Assembly (NCBI GenBank): GCA_964404215.1
Contig: CAYOJF010000012.1
Location: forward strand, 1 to 64,000
Origin: Aureispira sp964404215
GTDB lineage: Bacteria > Bacteroidota > Bacteroidia > Chitinophagales > Saprospiraceae
DNA length: 64,000 bases
Direction of reading: 5' to 3'
Under the pieces are notes generated by a model that made no database searches, was not told where the DNA came from, and worked only from the letters and a program-made list of their open reading frames with translations. Within the stretch, counting starts at the first letter, position 1, and every line of letters begins with the position of its first letter. Shown here in pieces: positions 43,838 to 53,104 of this stretch. A program made the translations under genes and the position numbers.

Positions 43838-44368
43838 ATGAACAAGCCATTCTTTTTATCTATTACCCTCAAAGCAGTACTTTTAGTGTTTGTAATGACT
43901 ACAGTTAGTTGTAGCTCTGCCAAAAACCTCTATCAAACTTTTTTTGTTGGTGATGAAGGTATCCAATATTTTATCAAACCACTTTCCTTCAAAAACGCAG
44001 AGACAAAAGAAGAAATCTTAGTTGACTTCACTTTTCGTCACCGTAAAGAAATTAAAGATTCTACTATCATTAACTTTGACTTATTAACCCCAAGTACAAC
44101 TTCTGATGTAGACAAAATTGAATTACAGAACAAGCTCATCAATCCTTCTTATGACCAAGTCAACTTGTTGTACAAAGAGCGAGTACAGAAAAACTACAAA
44201 TTTAGATATGCTTCCAATTTCTTATTGAAAGATGTAGTGAAACTCTTTGAGGCCAATGATTGGAAAATCACCCTTTATACTGGAGATAAACAAACAGAAT
44301 ATATTCCTACTAAATCAGCACAAAAGAGAATCGAGAAACTGTATAAAGAGATATTTGCTATCCTCTAA
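43838..44368 (+). CDS. Lipoprotein of unknown function
   Basis: A 176-residue exported protein with a hydrophobic segment (about 6-23) and lipobox TTVSC (Cys25). The mature sequence has a beta-strand rich centre (GIQYFIKPLSFKN, EILVDFTFRHR) and a helical C-terminus (KRIEKLYKEIFAIL). No family recognised. Second gene of a two-gene unit with 43328-43822, closed by a strong terminator. Confidence 0.7.
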   Translation: MNKPFFLSITLKAVLLVFVMTTVSCSSAKNLYQTFFVGDEGIQYFIKPLSFKNAETKEEILVDFTFRHRKEIKDSTIINFDLLTPSTTSDVDKIELQNKLINPSYDQVNLLYKERVQKNYKFRYASNFLLKDVVKLFEANDWKITLYTGDKQTEYIPTKSAQKRIEKLYKEIFAIL

Positions 44369-44387
44369 AAAATAAGCAACAAAAATA

Positions 44388-44433
44388 GAAAAGGGACGAT
44401 ATAGATTTGAAATCTATATCGTCCCTTTTTTGA
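44388..44433. terminator. Strong bidirectional terminator
   Basis: Perfect long stem AAGGGACGATATAGATTT / AAATCTATATCGTCCCTT with minimal loop and T-run, between convergent genes. Confidence 0.92.
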
Positions 44434-44462
44434 TACTTATAAGTCCCTGCCAAATAATAATC

Positions 44463-45140
44463 TTACTGACCGCCTTGCTTAACTGTATTTTCCAATTCCT
44501 TTACAGTTGTCAACTTGTACCCTTCTGGTACAGCCATTGAAAACACACTGTCACTAGGAGCTGCTGTTGATACTTTTTTGGCAGTAATACGAACTGTCGT
44601 CCCTTGATTACGAGCCATAATACCTAAAGGAAATCCTTTGAATTGATTGAATAATTCTTGAGCCATTTCTCCTTCTGGCTTAATTTTATTCGTAACATAG
44701 ATAATAATATTGGTTCCTGACTTAGTATCTTTCATCAATACTTTTTTGCAAGTATAACCTGCTATTGTCTTAGTTTCTTCTGTAAATTTCTTTGGATTGC
44801 TCTTAAGATCTGCTAATCCTTTTTTAGCTTCTGCAAAATCTTTTTCAGTCATCTTGACTGCCTTTTTATCATTGAGCACATCCATCAAAGAAATTGCTTT
44901 TGATATGCTATTATCTGCTGTTAGCTTAACCGTGTTAGTTCCTACTTTTGCAATCACTTTCGTTTTCTCTCCCTTAAAAGCTAACTCTAAAGAAGTCCCC
45001 ATTGCGAAAAACATAGCGGCAGGCTGGTCACTATCCACTGCTACATTATAACTAATATAACCTTTATTAGTAGTCGATTGAGCGAAAGCACTAGAAAAGA
45101 AAACCACTAAAAAGGTAGTAATCAAAAATATATTCTTCAT
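44463..45140 (-). CDS. Exported protein of DUF4412 / GLPGLI-like type
   Basis: A 225-residue exported protein with signal peptide 1-20 (ending AFAQ). The sequence GYISYNVAVDS starts a beta-rich body. Centrally, ETKTIAGYTCKKVLMKDTKSG (about 130-150) is the pattern used by DUF4412 and GLPGLI families, where a strand with a Cys-Lys pair follows a turn. Function of these families is unknown. Probably periplasmic or outer-membrane associated. Monocistronic, facing the strong terminator. Confidence 0.72.
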   Translation of the reverse strand: MKNIFLITTFLVVFFSSAFAQSTTNKGYISYNVAVDSDQPAAMFFAMGTSLELAFKGEKTKVIAKVGTNTVKLTADNSISKAISLMDVLNDKKAVKMTEKDFAEAKKGLADLKSNPKKFTEETKTIAGYTCKKVLMKDTKSGTNIIIYVTNKIKPEGEMAQELFNQFKGFPLGIMARNQGTTVRITAKKVSTAAPSDSVFSMAVPEGYKLTTVKELENTVKQGGQ

Positions 45141-45227
45141 TGTTTTTTTTATTTGAATTTATTGATATAACATTATGTGCACCTATAGATAAGCATAAAT
45201 GTTGCCAATGTCTTTACAGCAACTTTT

Positions 45228-45914
45228 TTAATCTCTTTTTTTAAGCCAATCTACTAATTCCTCCTCCTCTGGGATTTTCATATTGCTAGCAATATATTCT
45301 TTATCCAAAAACGTTAATTTGTGAATCCCCTCCTCAATCATTTCATTGGGATTGTAATTGAAAGGCACCAATAATGTAAACCTAATATACTCTGGGGTGT
45401 AATAAAGAGAATCTTCCCATGTTACTTCATAATACTTGGTTAGCTCCTCAAATTCTGATGCAACTAAACCTGCTAAGCTTTCTGTTAGCAGTTGATTGGA
45501 ACGTAACACAAAACAATAACGTACTCTATTGCCTTCCCCCCCCAAACCAGTTACAATAAAACTAAGTGGCTCGTCCAATAAATCCTGTTCCATAATCATT
45601 CGAGCATATAAGGTCGAGAGTTCTACCCAACTTTGTCTCTCCTTGTCCTCCACTTCTAAGGCTTCTAGTTTTCGAAATACCTCTACGGAACCCAAAAAAG
45701 CTGCTTTGACTAAAGCATCCTTAAACTCTTCCTCATCTTCTAAAACAGCCCAGTCTTGATGTATCACCTCTGCCTCCATCGGTTTTCCATTCATTCGTTT
45801 TACTCTTTCTTGGAAATCCAACATCAACTTAGGATCTGCCTGAAAAGAAATAATACGTACATTTTCAGGAATGGGTGGCATCCCATTATTTTCTTCATTT
45901 AATTCTTCGTCCAT
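45228..45914 (-). CDS. Hypothetical acidic cytoplasmic protein
   Basis: A 228-residue protein, strongly acidic, without export signal. It contains a helix-rich first half (DFQERVKRMNGKP; EEEFKDALVKAAFLGSVEVFRKLEALE) and a more strand-rich second half (LSFIVTGLGGEGNRVRYCFVLRS). I recognise no domain. Not obviously linked to its neighbours; the upstream side is the intergenic region shared with the divergent uridine kinase gene. Confidence 0.68.
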   Translation of the reverse strand: MDEELNEENNGMPPIPENVRIISFQADPKLMLDFQERVKRMNGKPMEAEVIHQDWAVLEDEEEFKDALVKAAFLGSVEVFRKLEALEVEDKERQSWVELSTLYARMIMEQDLLDEPLSFIVTGLGGEGNRVRYCFVLRSNQLLTESLAGLVASEFEELTKYYEVTWEDSLYYTPEYIRFTLLVPFNYNPNEMIEEGIHKLTFLDKEYIASNMKIPEEEELVDWLKKRD

Positions 45915-46141
45915 TTACTTATTTTTGTAAGACACAAAAGTAAAACTTAATTTGTAGTTTATAAGGAATATTTCTAGTAAAATAACTATTTTGTGTCTTT
46001 TAATTTTCTGTAGGAATAGCAATGATAATGATACAGTTTTTTTGTCATTGTCTCTATAGTACACTGCAATAAAACTCTCTATTTTCCTTTTTTGTTGCAA
46101 TTTTATACTTTACATAACGATTAACGTAACTATTATACGGT

Positions 46142-46762
46142 ATGCGAAAGCCTTTTTTGATTGGATTGACTGGTGCTAGTGGTGCTGGTAAGACTACTTT
46201 TTTGAATCAACTAAAAGCCCATTTCAATGATCAACAACTTTGTGTAGTCTCTCAAGATAACTATTATAGAACACGAGAAGAACAAATAAAAGATGATCAG
46301 GGGATAGAAAATTTTGACTTGCCGACTTCCATCAATCGACAAGAGTTTCATCGCGACATCCAACAATTGCTAGAGGGCAAAACAGTGACTCGTGCAGAGT
46401 ACACTTTCAATAATGATGCTGTAGCACCTAAAATGCTCACCTTTGAGCCTTCCCCTCTAATTTTAGTAGAAGGAATATTCATCTACCATTACTCCGAGAT
46501 CAGAGATTTATTAGATCTGAAACTCTTCCTCGATGTCAAAGAAACCATTGCATTAAGCAGAAGAATCAAAAGGGATAAAATAGAACGTAATTATCCATTA
46601 GATGACGTACTCTATCGCTATGAGCATCATGTACTGCCCACTTATGAGCACTACATCAAACCTTTTAGAGACGAAGCAGATTTGATTATCAATAACAATC
46701 GCAATTTCAATACAGGATTAGGGGCAGTTATTGCTTACTTAAAAGAACAAATTAAGTCCTAA
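46142..46762 (+). CDS. udk: Uridine kinase
   Basis: Phosphorylates uridine and cytidine to UMP and CMP in pyrimidine salvage. The P-loop is GLTGASGAGKTTF (about residues 8-20). It is followed by VVSQDNYYRTREE, with the DNYY motif of uridine kinases at about 39-42, and LVEGIFIYH (about 109-117). The 206 aa length is standard. The stop codon overlaps the first base of a full MITE-like repeat, which may serve as its 3' end. A divergent partner gene lies upstream. Confidence 0.93.
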   Translation: MRKPFLIGLTGASGAGKTTFLNQLKAHFNDQQLCVVSQDNYYRTREEQIKDDQGIENFDLPTSINRQEFHRDIQQLLEGKTVTRAEYTFNNDAVAPKMLTFEPSPLILVEGIFIYHYSEIRDLLDLKLFLDVKETIALSRRIKRDKIERNYPLDDVLYRYEHHVLPTYEHYIKPFRDEADLIINNNRNFNTGLGAVIAYLKEQIKS

Positions 46763-46926
46763 GAGCATGTTTAAATTTATCTTAATTCATAATATGAAAT
46801 CCCTTTTTCTACTACTTTTTGTCTATTTTTTGCTCAATAGCTAAGGCTATTCATCAAAAAATGAGTCTCAATTAGCAAAAAAATGGTACTCATACTTATT
46901 GAAAAACACAATTTTAAACATGCTCT
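46762..46926. mobile_element. MITE-like palindromic element, copy 2
   Basis: 165 bp with ends AGAGCATGTTTAAATT / AATTTTAAACATGCTCT and an inner palindrome around AATAGCTAAGGCTATT. It matches copy 1 (10277-10440) in order and most of its sequence. It begins at the last base of the udk stop codon and ends 75 bases before aspS, so it lies squarely between the two genes. Confidence 0.72.
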
Positions 46927-47001
46927 AATCCTCATCAATAATTCAAAAATATAACACTTATTATTAATGGCAAATGCCATCAATAAAAATTAATAAAAAT
47001 A

Positions 47002-48777
47002 ATGTACAGAACACATCACTGTGGAGCACTCCGAATGGAGCACGTAGGACAAGAAGTAACCCTTTCAGGTTGGGTACAAAAAAATAGAGATTTAGGACAA
47101 ATGTCTTTCGTTGATTTGCGAGATAGATATGGTATTACACAGTTGGCATTTAATGTAGATACTAATGCAGATTTGTATCAAGATTCTACACAACTCAAAA
47201 GAGAATATGTAGTCAAAGCAACTGGTATTGTTAGAGAGCGTAGTAGCAAAAACAATAAAATCCCAACAGGGCATATTGAAATAGAGGTAACTAACCTGGA
47301 GATTCTGAACGAAGCCAAAACCCCTCCTTTTACGATAGAAGACGAGACAGATGGTGGAGAAGAAGTGCGTATGAAATACCGCTACTTGGACTTGAGACGC
47401 AAACCCATCCAAGAAAATTTATTCTTCAGAAGTAAGGTAGCTATTGAAACACGCAAGTATCTAGCAGAACAGGATTTCATTGAAGTAGAAACGCCTGTCT
47501 TGATCAAAAGTACACCAGAAGGAGCCCGAGATTTTGTGGTACCTAGTCGTATGAACGAAGGACAATTTTATGCTCTTCCTCAATCTCCTCAAACCTTCAA
47601 GCAATTGCTTATGGTTTCTGGTTTTGACAAATATTTCCAGATTGTGAAGTGTTTTAGAGATGAAGACCTTCGTGCAGACCGCCAACCTGAGTTTACACAA
47701 ATAGACTGCGAAATGTCATTTGTGACCCAAGAACAAATCCTACAAACATTTGAAGGCTTGACCAAACACCTATTTAAAGTGTGTATGGGAGTAGAACTAG
47801 GCGACTTCCCTCGTATGACTTATGATGAAGCCATGCAAAAATATGGTTCTGACAAGCCTGACACTCGTTTTGGGATGGAATTCGTAGAACTCAATGAAGT
47901 CGCTAAAGGACATAATTTCCCTGTGTTTGACAATGCAGAACTAGTAGTAGGAATATGTGCTAAAGGACAGGCTGGAGAATACTCTAACAAAGATATTAAG
48001 AAACTAACAGAATGGGTTCAGCGTCCACAAGTAGGTGCTAAAGGTCTGGTTTATATCAAATATAATGAAGATGGTTCGTTCAAATCTTCTGCAGGTAAGT
48101 TTTATGATGCCGATCAGTTAGCTGCCTTTGCGACTGCTTTTGGAGCAGAAAAAGGAGATTTGATGCTAATTCTTTGCGGAGAAACCGATAAAGTTCGTGG
48201 TCAACTCAATGACCTTCGTCTCGAAATGGGCGACCGTATGGGACTACGCAAAAAAGGAGAATTTAATCCACTTTGGGTAGTCGATTTTCCACTCCTAGAA
48301 TGGGACGAAGATTCTAATCGTTTCCATGCGATGCACCATCCATTTACGTCTCCTAAAAAAGAAGACATACAACGTATGCTTAATGGTGACCACGAAACCA
48401 TGAAAGCCCTTCGTGCGGATGCTTACGATTTGGTAATGAATGGTTGGGAAATCGGTGGTGGATCTATTCGTATTTTTGATAGAGCCTTGCAAGAGAAAAA
48501 CTTCAAACTACTTGGGTTTACAGAAGCAGAAGCAGAAGAACAATTTGGCTTCTTGATGGGTGCTTTTGAATATGGAGCTCCTCCACATGGTGGAATCGCC
48601 TTTGGTTTTGATCGTCTTGTTTCGATTATGAAAGGAGCCGCTTCTATCCGTGATTTCATGGCGTTCCCTAAAAATAATCAAGGACGTGATATCATGATTG
48701 ATGCCCCTGCCAATATTGACCAAACACAACTAGAGGAGTTATCCTTGAATCTTAATATTAAGGAAACGGTAGAGTAA
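47002..48777 (+). CDS. aspS: Aspartyl-tRNA synthetase
   Basis: Class II enzyme that charges tRNA-Asp, bacterial type. N-terminal OB-fold anticodon domain (about 1-105: GALRMEHVGQEVTLSGWVQ). Catalytic core: motif 1 region EVETPVLIKSTPEGARDF (about 160-177), motif 2 FRDEDLRADRQPEFTQID (about 217-234), motif 3 GIAFGFDRL (about 531-539). The bacterial GAD insertion lies between motifs 2 and 3. The 591 aa length is typical. Since only one AspRS is visible, I cannot say whether it also charges tRNA-Asn. Ends 27 bases before the second assembly gap. Confidence 0.97.
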   Translation: MYRTHHCGALRMEHVGQEVTLSGWVQKNRDLGQMSFVDLRDRYGITQLAFNVDTNADLYQDSTQLKREYVVKATGIVRERSSKNNKIPTGHIEIEVTNLEILNEAKTPPFTIEDETDGGEEVRMKYRYLDLRRKPIQENLFFRSKVAIETRKYLAEQDFIEVETPVLIKSTPEGARDFVVPSRMNEGQFYALPQSPQTFKQLLMVSGFDKYFQIVKCFRDEDLRADRQPEFTQIDCEMSFVTQEQILQTFEGLTKHLFKVCMGVELGDFPRMTYDEAMQKYGSDKPDTRFGMEFVELNEVAKGHNFPVFDNAELVVGICAKGQAGEYSNKDIKKLTEWVQRPQVGAKGLVYIKYNEDGSFKSSAGKFYDADQLAAFATAFGAEKGDLMLILCGETDKVRGQLNDLRLEMGDRMGLRKKGEFNPLWVVDFPLLEWDEDSNRFHAMHHPFTSPKKEDIQRMLNGDHETMKALRADAYDLVMNGWEIGGGSIRIFDRALQEKNFKLLGFTEAEAEEQFGFLMGAFEYGAPPHGGIAFGFDRLVSIMKGAASIRDFMAFPKNNQGRDIMIDAPANIDQTQLEELSLNLNIKETVE

Positions 48778-48804
48778 TTCTATCCTTAGGTTCCTTAGAG
48801 ATAA

Positions 48805-48904
48805 NNNNNNNNNNNNNNNNNNNNNNNNNNNNNNNNNNNNNNNNNNNNNNNNNNNNNNNNNNNNNNNNNNNNNNNNNNNNNNNNNNNNNNNNNNNNNNNN
48901 NNNN
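48805..48904. other. 100-N scaffold gap
   Basis: Exactly 100 N. Unlike the first gap, the flanks share no sequence, so real DNA is missing here, at least the 5' end of the following gene and its promoter. Confidence 0.95.
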
Positions 48905-51900
48905 ACCAATAACTCACCCACACTCTCTGGAATTGACAGTACAAATAACTACACCAAAATACTTTGTCCCAATACATCGCATTGCTTCAATATATACGCT
49001 ACTGATGTAGACACGGGAGATATTCCAGAGCTGGTTCTATCAAGTGCTCCATCTAATGTCAATCTTTCATCTTATTGGGACACCCTCACCCAAACTATAG
49101 TCGGGCAGCTATGCTGGACGCCTACAATGGCAGATACTGGTACGCACTATATTTATATCAAAGCTAGAGACAGTGTATTCAATGGACTAATCACAGAATT
49201 GACCAAACGCTATGAAATTCTCGTTCAAAATCCTAATCCACCTATCCACATCACAGCCTCCTCCAACCCCACTTGTGAAGGAGATACCATCCAATTAAGT
49301 TGCAATACCACTGCTACCAATATAGACTCTTTTAGTTGGTCTAATAATCATGTTGGTAATATAATCTGGGCCCCAGATAGTTTACAAACTAATGCTGTTA
49401 CTCATCAGAGTACTATTTATCAAGCTTTTGCTAGATACAATGATGGCTGTAATAGTAGTAAACAAATTTCTATTCATGTTAATCCTCTACCTGCTATCAA
49501 CCTAACAACAGATAGTGCTGGTTACTGTATAGGTGGCTCCTCCCCTGCTCAGATCATCAATTTAGCACAGGGCAATCACTATAGTTATGGTTGGCGAGAT
49601 CTGAATAGCACCCAAGCTGGCTATCCCTTATTTAGTACGAACTTTTCGCCCAATCTAGATACTTTTCAATTTACTCCATACCAAACAGCTGGAGTCTATG
49701 CTTTTGAAGGAATTACTTTGGACAGTAACACTGGTTGTACACAACTTGACACCACCTATTATGAAGTCGTAACACCTAGTAGTAGCTGTGGTGGGATATA
49801 TGTTTCGCCTACTGGGAATCATACGGGTTCAGGCTCTCCCAATAGTCCAGTCAGTCTATCTAAAGCATTACTACTTGCCCAATGTGGTAATATTACACTC
49901 AAACTCGCTGTAGGGACCTATGTTATTAATGAATCTATCACGTTAGTAGATGGGATTACTCTAGAAGGGGGCTTTCTACCTAACAAAAATTGGGCAAAAA
50001 TCAGTCAAGCTGGTGCAACCGTTATTCGTCGCTCTAACCTCAACCCCGAAGGTACAATTAATATTGACCAGCACCTTACCGCCATAGAAGGAATCAATGT
50101 CAATGACTTTAGATTACAAGACTTAACTATTGAAGTCGATAGTGCCACAGGTAGTAGTATTTCTACTTATGGCATATTTCTGTATAATGCCGTCAACTAC
50201 AACATTGCTAGGGTTCAGATTCAATCTGGTAATGCAAGTGATGGTACTACTGGAGCAGATGGCTGTGGTCGTACCGTAGGACCACTACCCAGTTCTCTAG
50301 ATGGTTTACCTGGAGATAATGGCACTAATGGTGTAATGGCACATTCTAGTGTAACAGTACCAATAGTATCTGGTGGTAATGGTGGATGGGCTGGCACTGC
50401 CTGCGGTAGTTCCAATTGGATATTTGGCGGTAGTGGTGGAACTGGTAATGGAGGACAAGGCTGGTCTGGAACAAATGCTCCCAATGGTCCTGCAGGGTAT
50501 TCTATCCAATCTCTGGCTCCTGATGGCGGAGCAGGCGGTGGTGGCGGTGCTGGTGGACAAATGAATACTGCTGGCGGCAATGGGGGTAATAGTGGTGATG
50601 GGGCAGCTCCATTCAGCCCGACCAATACGGGGCCTTCTGCTACTATATCGGGCGTAAGAGGGGCAGCTGTTTTGGGTGGAAGTGGCGGAGTAGCTAGACT
50701 ACTGAACGGCTCTCCTACTTCAAATGGCACTGATGGTTTAGATGGAATTGATGGCATTCGTGGACGAGATGGTAATCCTATTCCCTCTCTGTTCTCCAAC
50801 CCTAACTCCATTCGCTATGTGATTCATCAAAGTGAACATGGTGAGCATGGTTCTGGAGGATCTGGTGGTGCTGGCGGTGGCGGTGGTGGTGGTACCTTTG
50901 GTGGTCTCCCAATCTTACCTGGCACAGGAAATGCTGGTGGTGGTGGCGGTGCTGGTGGTGCCGCAGGAGCGGGTGGTGAAGGTGGATACGATGGAGGAAG
51001 CTCTTTTGGAATCTACCTTCATAATAGTCCAAATGGAAGCATCAAAGATTGCTCCATACAAACAGGTATGGGTGGACAAGGTGGCTCTGGTGGACAGGGT
51101 GGTATTGGTGGTATAGGAGGAGCTGGTGGACTAGGTGCTACCGCTGACACAAGCAGAAATAACCCTAGCTATTTGGCAGCAGGTGGCAACGGTGGTAGAG
51201 GTGGCAATGGTGGTAATGGTGGCAATGGCGGAAACGGAAGAAATGGATTAAGCCAAGCTATTTACACCGTAGGTATTGCTCCTAGTAGATTGGATAGTAC
51301 GTTTAGTCTATCTACTCAACCTGTCATTGAAGTCGCAGATATTAATAGCATTAATACGGATATAGAATTCCTAGCTACCGCTGCTCCTATTGGTAATAGT
51401 GGTGTTACTCAATGGGATTTTGATGTTCAGACTAATTTTGCTAATCCAGGCACCAATACCAACAACCCAAGTATTGCACAATACAATCAAATTGGAAGAT
51501 ACAGTGTTCGCAATAGCACTCATACTTATACAGATTTCCATCATACTAATAGTAGTGTATTTATTTCTATAGATAGTCTCAAAAATAGTTCTTCGCTCAG
51601 TAGTCCCAATGGGAGTATTAGAGTAGAAGCAGTTAATGGAACAGCTCCTTACAGTTATAGTTGGTCTAGCAATGCGAACAATAGTACCAATTCAACTATT
51701 ACTAATCTTAGTTCAGACACCTATTGTGTAACCGTTACGGATGCTACAGGCTGTCAAAAAAGTCGCTGTATTTATATTGATTATGGAATACAGTATGCTC
51801 GTAGTAGTAGTCGACAAAATTTCATGATGGCTCCAAATCCTACAGGATTTAGCTTTAGAGTATTCGTTCAAAATACAAAAACTGACAACATCACCCTGCA

Positions 51901-52057
51901 CATTAATAACACGCTTGGTCAGTTGCTCCTAGAACAACCACTAACCAATGATATTCAAGAAATCAACATTCAGCAACTTCCTGTAGGGCTCTATTGGGTC
52001 AGTTTAAAGAAAAATGATATTCTTCTTGGTAGTCAAAAACTTATCATTACACGCTAA
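48905..52057 (+). CDS. Large surface protein with beta-helix, glycine-rich region and type IX tail (5' truncated)
   Basis: Open in frame from the first base after the gap, so the N-terminus and signal are missing. An internal ATG at 49127 is not the true start. At least 1050 residues remain. Order: immunoglobulin/cadherin-like repeats (Cys-containing), a right-handed beta-helix segment beginning YVSPTGNHTGSGSPNSP that resembles DUF1565/pectate-lyase-like modules, a region of about 330 residues very rich in Gly (GGGGGAGG, GGNGGNGG) interleaved with Asn, Ser and Ala, one SprB-like repeat (NGTAPYSYSWSSNA ... TYCVTVTDATGC), and a sorting domain (MMAPNPTGFSFRV ... LPVGLYWVSLKK). Probably an adhesin or slime/matrix component at the cell surface. 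Confidence 0.85.
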   Translation, partial: TNNSPTLSGIDSTNNYTKILCPNTSHCFNIYATDVDTGDIPELVLSSAPSNVNLSSYWDTLTQTIVGQLCWTPTMADTGTHYIYIKARDSVFNGLITELTKRYEILVQNPNPPIHITASSNPTCEGDTIQLSCNTTATNIDSFSWSNNHVGNIIWAPDSLQTNAVTHQSTIYQAFARYNDGCNSSKQISIHVNPLPAINLTTDSAGYCIGGSSPAQIINLAQGNHYSYGWRDLNSTQAGYPLFSTNFSPNLDTFQFTPYQTAGVYAFEGITLDSNTGCTQLDTTYYEVVTPSSSCGGIYVSPTGNHTGSGSPNSPVSLSKALLLAQCGNITLKLAVGTYVINESITLVDGITLEGGFLPNKNWAKISQAGATVIRRSNLNPEGTINIDQHLTAIEGINVNDFRLQDLTIEVDSATGSSISTYGIFLYNAVNYNIARVQIQSGNASDGTTGADGCGRTVGPLPSSLDGLPGDNGTNGVMAHSSVTVPIVSGGNGGWAGTACGSSNWIFGGSGGTGNGGQGWSGTNAPNGPAGYSIQSLAPDGGAGGGGGAGGQMNTAGGNGGNSGDGAAPFSPTNTGPSATISGVRGAAVLGGSGGVARLLNGSPTSNGTDGLDGIDGIRGRDGNPIPSLFSNPNSIRYVIHQSEHGEHGSGGSGGAGGGGGGGTFGGLPILPGTGNAGGGGGAGGAAGAGGEGGYDGGSSFGIYLHNSPNGSIKDCSIQTGMGGQGGSGGQGGIGGIGGAGGLGATADTSRNNPSYLAAGGNGGRGGNGGNGGNGGNGRNGLSQAIYTVGIAPSRLDSTFSLSTQPVIEVADINSINTDIEFLATAAPIGNSGVTQWDFDVQTNFANPGTNTNNPSIAQYNQIGRYSVRNSTHTYTDFHHTNSSVFISIDSLKNSSSLSSPNGSIRVEAVNGTAPYSYSWSSNANNSTNSTITNLSSDTYCVTVTDATGCQKSRCIYIDYGIQYARSSSRQNFMMAPNPTGFSFRVFVQNTKTDNITLHINNTLGQLLLEQPLTNDIQEINIQQLPVGLYWVSLKKNDILLGSQKLIITR
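50850..51245 (+). repeat. Glycine-rich coding repeats (GGT-GGN triplets)
   Basis: Two blocks of near-tandem GGT/GGC codons, at 50850-51000 and 51070-51240, encode GGAGGGGG and GGNGG runs in the surface protein. Low-complexity DNA of this kind is prone to slippage and assembly error. Confidence 0.8.
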
Positions 52058-52093
52058 AATAATAGACGTTATTACAAACATTACTCTAAAAAG

Positions 52094-52136
52094 TAAAGTC
52101 CAATGCTGTTTTAGTAACAGCATTGGACTTTATTTT
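52094..52136. terminator. Bidirectional terminator
   Basis: Perfect stem AAAGTCCAATGCTGTT / AACAGCATTGGACTTT with T-run, between the convergent surface protein gene and the gene at 52160. Confidence 0.92.
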
Positions 52137-52159
52137 CCACTACAATATTAATCGTTTTT

Positions 52160-53104
52160 TTAATCTTGCTTCTGTGCTTTATCCCCATTCACCGACCATC
52201 CATTAGAGCTAGTCGCATGAAAAAGAGCCAACAAATTTTTACCGTGAGCAGCATCTTTGTCCCAATTCTCTTTATTTTTTAGAATAGTACGTACTACATC
52301 ATACAGTGACTGCTGTAGCAATCTAACCGCTTCTTTGTCAATATGAGCGGCTCTTTGTCCACTATTTTTGTCATGAATTCTCCAATCATAATAAGCAACA
52401 TTACTGACTAAACGACGCAACTGATCCCCTTCTTTCATCCCCATCTGTGCCTCACCTTTCCAATCCAAACTCGTTGGGTTCTCCAAACAGTTACTCAATG
52501 CCTGTGCACCATCCGCTACTACAGCACCTTGCTCTGCCTGAATACCAAAAGGTCGGTCATAGTTTTCTCCTACATAATTGATCATCATTCGGTAGATTCG
52601 AGTTACTTTGATATTCTTAGGGTTCGTCCAAGGGCTTTCTTTTTCTATATCTTGCAAATAATCTCTCCATACAAAAAATAGATGTTCAGCCTCTTCTACT
52701 CCTTTTTTTGCCCCCATTTTGAGTAGTGCACCACTCGCATTACCATATTTACTCCCCTTGATCGCTTTTGCTACATTGTCTAGGTCTTTGGTAACATCAT
52801 TACCCGTCTTTTCGCATAAACCTTTGGCATAAGTAATCATTTTATTCAGATCACTCTTATAATCATCTACAATATAAGCCTCTTCATCACTTCGTGATTT
52901 CAATACATTCGGAGATTCTAAGAGTTTGATACCTCCCAAAACAGCTCCTAATGTTTTCTCAAATTCAGCCTTATACTCACTAGAAGACGAAGGCATTGCT
53001 AGTGGATAAGCATCTATAAATCGACCGCGTCGTTGTGCCTCCAATGTGTTTGTATTATATAAAGATAAGAATAAGAATATCCCCAACAGGTTAAAACATT
53101 TCAT
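52160..53104 (-). CDS. Hypothetical exported helical protein
   Basis: A 314-residue protein with an N-terminal signal segment (about 4-22, FNLLGIFLFLSLYN), probably cleaved near EAQRRG. The body is helical and charged with four Trp clusters (WRDYLQDIEKESPW; YYDWRIHD), and no recognised domain. Possibly a periplasmic helical bundle. It faces the surface-protein gene across a shared terminator. Function unknown. Confidence 0.7.
   Translation of the reverse strand: MKCFNLLGIFLFLSLYNTNTLEAQRRGRFIDAYPLAMPSSSSEYKAEFEKTLGAVLGGIKLLESPNVLKSRSDEEAYIVDDYKSDLNKMITYAKGLCEKTGNDVTKDLDNVAKAIKGSKYGNASGALLKMGAKKGVEEAEHLFFVWRDYLQDIEKESPWTNPKNIKVTRIYRMMINYVGENYDRPFGIQAEQGAVVADGAQALSNCLENPTSLDWKGEAQMGMKEGDQLRRLVSNVAYYDWRIHDKNSGQRAAHIDKEAVRLLQQSLYDVVRTILKNKENWDKDAAHGKNLLALFHATSSNGWSVNGDKAQKQD

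Noticed and set aside
48739..48977. Minus-strand frames crossing the second N block
   Set aside because: They depend on N positions and overlap aspS and the surface-protein gene on the other strand.
50221..50811. A 196-codon Pro-rich frame on the minus strand
   Set aside because: It is the antisense shadow of the Gly-rich GGN-codon repeats (GGN reads as NCC/Pro), with no independent support.
50850..51245. Short tandem repeats that might suggest a CRISPR array
   Set aside because: They are irregular GGT/GGC codon runs within an open frame, with no unique spacers of constant length.
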